Shown here in pieces: positions 7,602 to 11,851 of a stretch of DNA of 11,851 nucleotides. The notes under the pieces are model-generated. The model was given only the letters and a program-made list of their open reading frames with translations. It searched no databases and had not been told where the DNA came from. Each line of letters starts with the position of its first letter. Position 1 is the stretch's first letter. Both the position numbers and the translations under genes were made by a program. The stretch covers positions 1-11,851 of the forward strand of contig JADGJH010001115.1 of NCBI GenBank assembly GCA_027596945.1, given 5' to 3'. The stretch is from Physocladia obscura (Eukaryota > Chytridiomycota > Chytridiomycetes > Chytridiales > Chytriomycetaceae).

Positions 7602-8234
7602 ATGACTGTTACAATTCCATCCACAACTGTGAGAAATCGATTCTTAAAGACCCTCCCAATTGGAACAATCTACAAGGACCCACGTAATGAACACCATTAC
7701 GAAGTTCAAGAACGTAAAATCAATACCACTCTTTCAAAAGTAGGTGTACCTTATTTTGGTTCAAATCAGCCTCTTGTTATTGACGTACCTGACAAATGGA
7801 TGAAAATGGTCAACCCAACAAGAGCTAACATTAATCAAACATTGAAAGATAGAATTATTGAATTGGAAGAGACTGTCAAACAATTACAGTTTGAGTTGAG
7901 AGAGGCGACAGACCCTGACTTTGAAAAACTGTCTGTTATTGAAATAAAACATTCATTATTAGATAAAATAAAACAATTAATGAATGGAAATGAATACTTT
8001 GAGACTGATAGTGAGTTATTCTTTGTTGACAATACACTTGTCTATTATCTGAGAAAGAAGAGCAGCGGTGACAATAAAAAGAGGATTCAGAGAATCAAAC
8101 ATGATTTAATGAAGGGAGACACCAACCTCTGCAAAGAACTCCATGACAATCAGCCAGCTATCCAAAAGAGACTCTACCACCATTTGAAGAAGGAGATGGA
8201 CGAAGAAAAAATTGTTGAAATAAAGCGACGTTAA
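7602..8234 (+). CDS. Hypothetical element-encoded protein with a coiled coil
   Basis: Intronless, 210 residues; family not recognised. The N-terminal ~70 residues look globular (TLPIGTIYKDPRNEHHYEV, YFGSNQPLVIDVPDKWMKM). A charged helix at about 76-105 (LKDRIIELEETVKQLQFELREA) has heptad spacing and probably forms a coiled coil. The C-terminal half is mixed, with hydrophobic YFETDSELFFVDNTLVYYL, and ends very basic/acidic (RLYHHLKKEMDEEKIVEIKRR). No signal peptide or membrane helix is seen. The ATG at 7602 is preceded by an AT-rich leader ending AAAACA, a good eukaryotic start context. It converges on the RING gene and their stop codons overlap, so it is taken to belong to the same compact element. 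It could be a structural or DNA-associated protein; there is no direct evidence. Confidence 0.75.
   Translation: MTVTIPSTTVRNRFLKTLPIGTIYKDPRNEHHYEVQERKINTTLSKVGVPYFGSNQPLVIDVPDKWMKMVNPTRANINQTLKDRIIELEETVKQLQFELREATDPDFEKLSVIEIKHSLLDKIKQLMNGNEYFETDSELFFVDNTLVYYLRKKSSGDNKKRIQRIKHDLMKGDTNLCKELHDNQPAIQKRLYHHLKKEMDEEKIVEIKRR
8231..8234. other. TTAA shared by two convergent stop codons
   Basis: The plus-strand orphan ends with TAA at 8232-8234, and the minus-strand RING gene ends with TAA read from 8233-8231. The palindromic TTAA serves both, so no 3' untranslated DNA separates the coding regions. This packing resembles viral or mobile-element genomes. Confidence 0.9.
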
Positions 8235-9055
8235 TCGTCATCTGATTCGACACCTTGTGCCATGTGTATGCGCTCAAGAAACTGTCCAATTGCATCACCA
8301 CTTGGACTCCTTGTATTATTTGATTCTTTTCGTTTGGTGGTGATAAAGACTGACTGTGCTTGCTCAACTTCAATGAAAACAGGCTCACTCAGACTTGAAG
8401 CACATGTAGTGTGCACTATTGATTCGACGATAGCATCATTGGGCGTCAATTTGATGGTTGTGATAGTTGCCTTTGAAGGAAGCTTTGTTAGTGCGATTGG
8501 GGCAATGACCCATTTTGAACATTCGTTTCTGTAGATTAAAACAACAGCATCGTGTGTTGTCAGTACACCTCCTTCATTTAAACCTTCATTTAACTCAACT
8601 TTATATCCTTGTTTATTCAAATCCCATCCATTGAATTCAATTGGTGTCATGTTTCGTTGAACAATTCCAGTCTTGCATTTCGATTCAAAGTGACTCTGCA
8701 ATGTTTTTCGTGATAGCACTTTTCTTTGACATATGAAGCACTTGTGTTTCTTGTAGTCACAGTCTTCTACATGTTCATCGAGATTCCACTTCAATACTTG
8801 CATTTTACAGTTTTCGTTGGTGCATGATTCTAAAAAGGGTGTTAAAGTAACTTGCAACTGTTTGTTATGAAATAATGATTCAGTCTTACATTGAGGGCAC
8901 TTTTGACCCAATCGATGGTGACACTTGATACAAACAAAGTGTGGATTTGACCCATTAGCACATTGGATAATTGGAAAATTGATGTTTTCAAGACAAACAC
9001 AACAGGTCAAGTCTGATGGCTTTAAATTCATTGAGTAGTTTACTATTGGTTCCAT
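8231..9055 (-). CDS. RING plus SIAH-type zinc-finger protein, putative E3 ubiquitin ligase
   Basis: Intronless, 274 residues. The RING finger is complete: C18-x2-C21, C32, H39, C42-x2-C45, C53-x2-C56 (C3HC4). Two SIAH/TRAF-style zinc fingers follow: C78-x4-C83 with H95 and C99, then C106-x2-C109 with H122 and C127. This order is that of SINA/SIAH ligases, which use the RING to recruit an E2 and the C-terminal part to bind targets. The C-terminal ~140 residues include GWDLNKQGYKVELNEG and may be a diverged substrate-binding sandwich domain, but this is not clear. The protein ends with an acidic SDDD. The Met at 9055 is preceded by an A/T-rich TATATTATAAAC. It lies 129 bp downstream of the polymerase-helicase gene on the same strand and in the same frame. 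An element-encoded ligase could act on host defence or cell-cycle proteins; that is inference. Confidence 0.85.
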   Translation of the reverse strand: MEPIVNYSMNLKPSDLTCCVCLENINFPIIQCANGSNPHFVCIKCHHRLGQKCPQCKTESLFHNKQLQVTLTPFLESCTNENCKMQVLKWNLDEHVEDCDYKKHKCFICQRKVLSRKTLQSHFESKCKTGIVQRNMTPIEFNGWDLNKQGYKVELNEGLNEGGVLTTHDAVVLIYRNECSKWVIAPIALTKLPSKATITTIKLTPNDAIVESIVHTTCASSLSEPVFIEVEQAQSVFITTKRKESNNTRSPSGDAIGQFLERIHMAQGVESDDD

Positions 9056-9184
9056 GTTTATAATATAAGCAAAAGATTTTAATTTTATGAAAAAAATCCA
9101 AAAAGTTGAAAATTTTCAAAATTCAAACAGTTGCAATTTTTGTCCCAACTCGTTGTTTTCTTTTCTTGAAATCAGTCGCAGATT
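9056..9184 (-). other. Spacer between polymerase-helicase and RING genes, holding the cut-off HNH end
   Basis: On the minus strand the first 22 codons after the TGA at 9187-9185 keep the polymerase-helicase frame and read NLRLISRKENNELGQKLQLF plus two more residues, then a second TGA (9118-9116). This resembles the last helix of an HNH nuclease. The rest is A/T-rich and should carry the RING gene's promoter or leader. Confidence 0.6.
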
Positions 9185-11851
9185 TCAATGAGCATTAATG
9201 TTCTTGAAGTCATCATCTGTGGTATGCTGGCTTCGTGGCTTGATGTGGTCTATCTCATATCCTCTTGGCACTACTCCATCAGGAATACCAAGACACTCCA
9301 ACAACTCTCCTCTCTTTAAAAAAGTATGTTTCAAACTGAACTCATCAGGACATCCCTTTCGAATAATGTAGTTGATTACTTGAACAGCCTCGATTTGCTT
9401 TCGTTTGAGTTCATCTTTCATGTCTCGCTCTCTCTTCTTTTTCTGTTCCATTCTGTCAAAATCAGTCTCCTTTGTCACTTTATGCTTTATGTGGTCATCA
9501 ACTACATTTATATATTCCTTTTTAGTTGTTCTGCTTATCGCTGTGTATCGCATATCTTTCTTCATCCGGCCCCATTCATGGATAGTGAATGGCTCTCTAA
9601 TTGAATCTCCTTGAACTCGATGGACTGTCGAACAATAGTTGACCCAGAAATATAACCGAAATTGCTCAACAGTAATCTCAATCTTGTCGTTGGTCACAGT
9701 GTCTTCTAATAATGTCAAAGGCTCAATCTTTTTCACTATGAATGTTGCACTATTAACAAGTCCAAGCTTTTTGTAATTTCTATTCGAAATCACTGGAGTG
9801 CCAACCATCAATAGAACATCTTGTGAGTTCGGGTCGTCTATATTTGCTTCTATTCTAATCATTTTCTTCTTCTTTAGTTTATCTCTCTGCATCATGATTT
9901 CATTGATTTGCTTATGCTTCACGTGAGTGTACGCTAGATTGACTCGAGTAAAAGAGTGCTTATTGTCAAAGTCGCTTGGATTCAATGTGTGCACAATGTC
10001 AAATAGCACAGTAACTGAGTTGTCTGAACGATGATTAATCAAGAGCTCTGTTATACTGTAATCAACGAGTTCCTTTAATGCCAGTGTATTAAGGTAATCG
10101 TATTTTCGGTTGTTTTTCTCGACTCCTCCCAACTGTTTATAGTTGCCAACTAACACAAACTTGACTTTTGTTTGTAGCTTCACATAATACAAGATTTCAT
10201 AAATCGCTGCTCTCAACATGCCAACTTCATCAATGAAAATGTACTGATATCTGCTGGCTGCTTTTACCGCTTCCTTCAAGTTACACTTGTCATTGTTGTC
10301 AATATGAAAGAAATGGTGGACTGTCTGACCATTAATCAGTCTTGCTGCCTTGTTTGTACTTGCTAATAGTACAAATGAATCAGGCTCCAATTGTTTAATC
10401 GTTTCTCTGACTTCGGTCGATTTCCCTGTACCTGCCATTCCAGTTAATAACCGTCGCTCTAATCTATCATTTGTTGGAATCCAGTCTTTATTCTCAAGCT
10501 GAAATGCATATGTACTCTTGAATGGCTCAGATACTTTATACTCTTGTGGTAATGCTTCGACTCGATAATTACCGATACCTGGTTGACATTCAACGTCATT
10601 GCCATCTTCAACTACCACACAATCAGTTTTCAGCTTGACAATTCTACCACCCATTTTCATTGCTAATTGATGAAGCATCATATTACCGTTATCGATAACT
10701 TGCCAGTATATTGGAATTGTATTGAAATGCTTTGGTGTGTCATTCTTGATGGAAATGTGATATAGCTTTGGCTCTTGTGAGATGCATGAATACACTGTAT
10801 TGTCGTTTGAGAAAAAATATCGAACTGCATCATTCAAACTCATTGTAAACCTGTCTGTCTGCTTTTTATCACTTCTTTTATTCAAGCATCCCACAAAACA
10901 GTTCATCATCAGTTTCGCATTATCGCCGCTCTTGTCATATATCCGCTTTACAAAATCATTAAAGTAATCCGCTTTGAGAGTACTACTTGGAATGATTTCG
11001 TATACAATCTTGAGTGGCACTCCAATCATTTGACAATATCGCAGTATGGGTGCTGAATACCATCTTGTTCCTCTTAGTGGAAACGTGTTCTCTGTCTCAA
11101 CATAATAAAATCCAGTTCTTAATTTACCACAGTATGGTTTGACTTCATCAAAAATGCTGAAAACTGACCATGGCATTTCATTTTTGATAGTCAAACATGC
11201 TGTATGGCATTTTTGAATATCGAAACTCTTTAAATTGACTGATTCTGATGGTTCATAAAATGTATCGACAATGGCTCCCTTGACACAGTTAAAGAATACA
11301 GTTTGAGTCACTCGATTGAATGTGCTCTCTATTATATCATCACCCTTGTATATTTGGAATGCCTCCAGGACCAAACTGATGAGATTTTGGTTTCTAAAAG
11401 GAATCGTTAATGCCTTGGATACTAGTAAGGACTCTTGATAGTGCTTGTTGACTTCAATAATGACATTGTTCTTGTATTCAATTCTAACTATATGCCCCCC
11501 ATTACCTCGTGTCTTGTATACAGTTTGTTCAGTCTGTGCCAAATACACCACCAATTCGGAAAGGTCTTCTCTATTTATATAAACAACATTACAGTTATCA
11601 AGTTGACTGAGAGTTTCATATGGAACATTTAAGAGAGTCTCGATTGTTCCATCAAATGTATTTACCAGCTTTGCCTTGCTCTTGAAAACTGTTGAATTGT
11701 TGGTGCCTTTTGTTCTCTCAGATGCAACAATACTCCTTCTCAGCTCTTCTTCTAATACAGGATACATGTGGTTATTGGCTACAATGTAAATCAGGCAAGG
11801 TACATGGTGATTTCTGACTTTTGGGACATGTCGGCAGAAAATCTCAAACTC
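9185..11851 (-). CDS. Family B DNA polymerase - SF1 (Pif1/RecD-like) helicase - HNH fusion, 5'-partial
   Basis: The frame is open to the right edge, so the true start is outside; 888 codons are visible, 28 of them before the internal Met at 11767. Numbering from that Met: polymerase motif A is SFDIQKCHTAC (D183), a fingers region is at about 236-278, motif B is KLMMNCFVG (K285-G293), and motif C is LKTDCVVV (D382, with Lys in place of the first Asp). The helicase begins about 60 residues later: Walker A GMAGTGKST (443-451), ASTNKAARLINGQTVHHFF, Walker B FIDE (511-514), VGNYKQLGG (540-548), LINHRSD, STVHRVQGDS (713-722) and YTAISRT (741-747). After a basic helix (766-792) comes an HNH start, YEIDHIKPRSQ...DDFKNINAH, cut by TGA. 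The product likely copies and unwinds element DNA. The thumb region is very short, and an exonuclease domain, if any, is out of view. Domain calls are strong; the element class is not settled. Confidence 0.85.
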   Translation of the reverse strand, partial: EFEIFCRHVPKVRNHHVPCLIYIVANNHMYPVLEEELRRSIVASERTKGTNNSTVFKSKAKLVNTFDGTIETLLNVPYETLSQLDNCNVVYINREDLSELVVYLAQTEQTVYKTRGNGGHIVRIEYKNNVIIEVNKHYQESLLVSKALTIPFRNQNLISLVLEAFQIYKGDDIIESTFNRVTQTVFFNCVKGAIVDTFYEPSESVNLKSFDIQKCHTACLTIKNEMPWSVFSIFDEVKPYCGKLRTGFYYVETENTFPLRGTRWYSAPILRYCQMIGVPLKIVYEIIPSSTLKADYFNDFVKRIYDKSGDNAKLMMNCFVGCLNKRSDKKQTDRFTMSLNDAVRYFFSNDNTVYSCISQEPKLYHISIKNDTPKHFNTIPIYWQVIDNGNMMLHQLAMKMGGRIVKLKTDCVVVEDGNDVECQPGIGNYRVEALPQEYKVSEPFKSTYAFQLENKDWIPTNDRLERRLLTGMAGTGKSTEVRETIKQLEPDSFVLLASTNKAARLINGQTVHHFFHIDNNDKCNLKEAVKAASRYQYIFIDEVGMLRAAIYEILYYVKLQTKVKFVLVGNYKQLGGVEKNNRKYDYLNTLALKELVDYSITELLINHRSDNSVTVLFDIVHTLNPSDFDNKHSFTRVNLAYTHVKHKQINEIMMQRDKLKKKKMIRIEANIDDPNSQDVLLMVGTPVISNRNYKKLGLVNSATFIVKKIEPLTLLEDTVTNDKIEITVEQFRLYFWVNYCSTVHRVQGDSIREPFTIHEWGRMKKDMRYTAISRTTKKEYINVVDDHIKHKVTKETDFDRMEQKKKRERDMKDELKRKQIEAVQVINYIIRKGCPDEFSLKHTFLKRGELLECLGIPDGVVPRGYEIDHIKPRSQHTTDDDFKNINAH

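Noticed and set aside
9116..9187. UGA read as tryptophan as the genetic code of the element
   Set aside because: No other in-frame TGA occurs in the long element genes, the Trp residues I located are TGG, and the host carrier gene uses TGA as its stop. A single mutation or readthrough event is simpler.
1..11851. tRNA, rRNA or CRISPR features
   Set aside because: No tRNA B-box-like sequence with a matching acceptor stem, no rRNA-like stretch and no regularly spaced identical repeats were seen on reading both strands.

Overview
The window looks like nuclear DNA of an early-diverging (chytrid-like) fungus that carries part of a mobile or virus-derived element at its right end. The fungal assignment is inference. 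It rests on short introns (49-67 bp, plus one proposed at 146 bp) with GT...AG ends, a YAT-type fungal amino acid permease, tightly packed genes with AATAAA signals, and a secreted-type cysteine-rich protein. TGA ends the carrier gene normally, so the host code appears standard.

Left part, about 1-6780 (host genes). A two-exon mitochondrial-carrier-family protein is on the minus strand (144-1497). A 1.2-kb stretch without a convincing gene follows, holding an ATT microsatellite and a perfect 20-bp palindrome. Next, on the minus strand, are a cysteine-rich cell-surface-type protein (2713-3461, with a proposed second exon encoding a Ser/Thr-rich, hydrophobic C-terminus) and a two-exon protein with two AP2-like DNA-binding domains (3537-4302). 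A divergent intergenic region leads to a plus-strand, two-exon, 541-residue amino acid permease (4964-6644).

Middle, 6645-7601. There is no convincing gene. The stretch holds permease polyadenylation signals, a cluster of related AGTGAG-containing inverted motifs, a 13-bp direct repeat, a GAGT tandem repeat and a TCN trinucleotide run. It may contain the left boundary of the element, but no terminal repeat or target-site duplication can be proven because the other end lies outside the window.

Right part, 7602-11851 (element). Three intronless, visibly more AT-rich genes lie here: a plus-strand orphan with a coiled coil; a minus-strand RING plus SIAH-type zinc-finger protein whose stop codon shares a TTAA with the orphan's stop; and a large minus-strand gene running off the right edge. 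The large gene joins a family B DNA polymerase palm/fingers region, a complete Pif1/RecD-like SF1 helicase and a C-terminal HNH nuclease motif. Replication and nuclease functions in one polypeptide suggest a self-replicating element related in style to polinton-like or viral elements, but the exact class cannot be assigned. The HNH motif is cut by an in-frame TGA, beyond which the frame still reads like the rest of an HNH domain. This is most simply a Trp-to-stop change, or else programmed readthrough.
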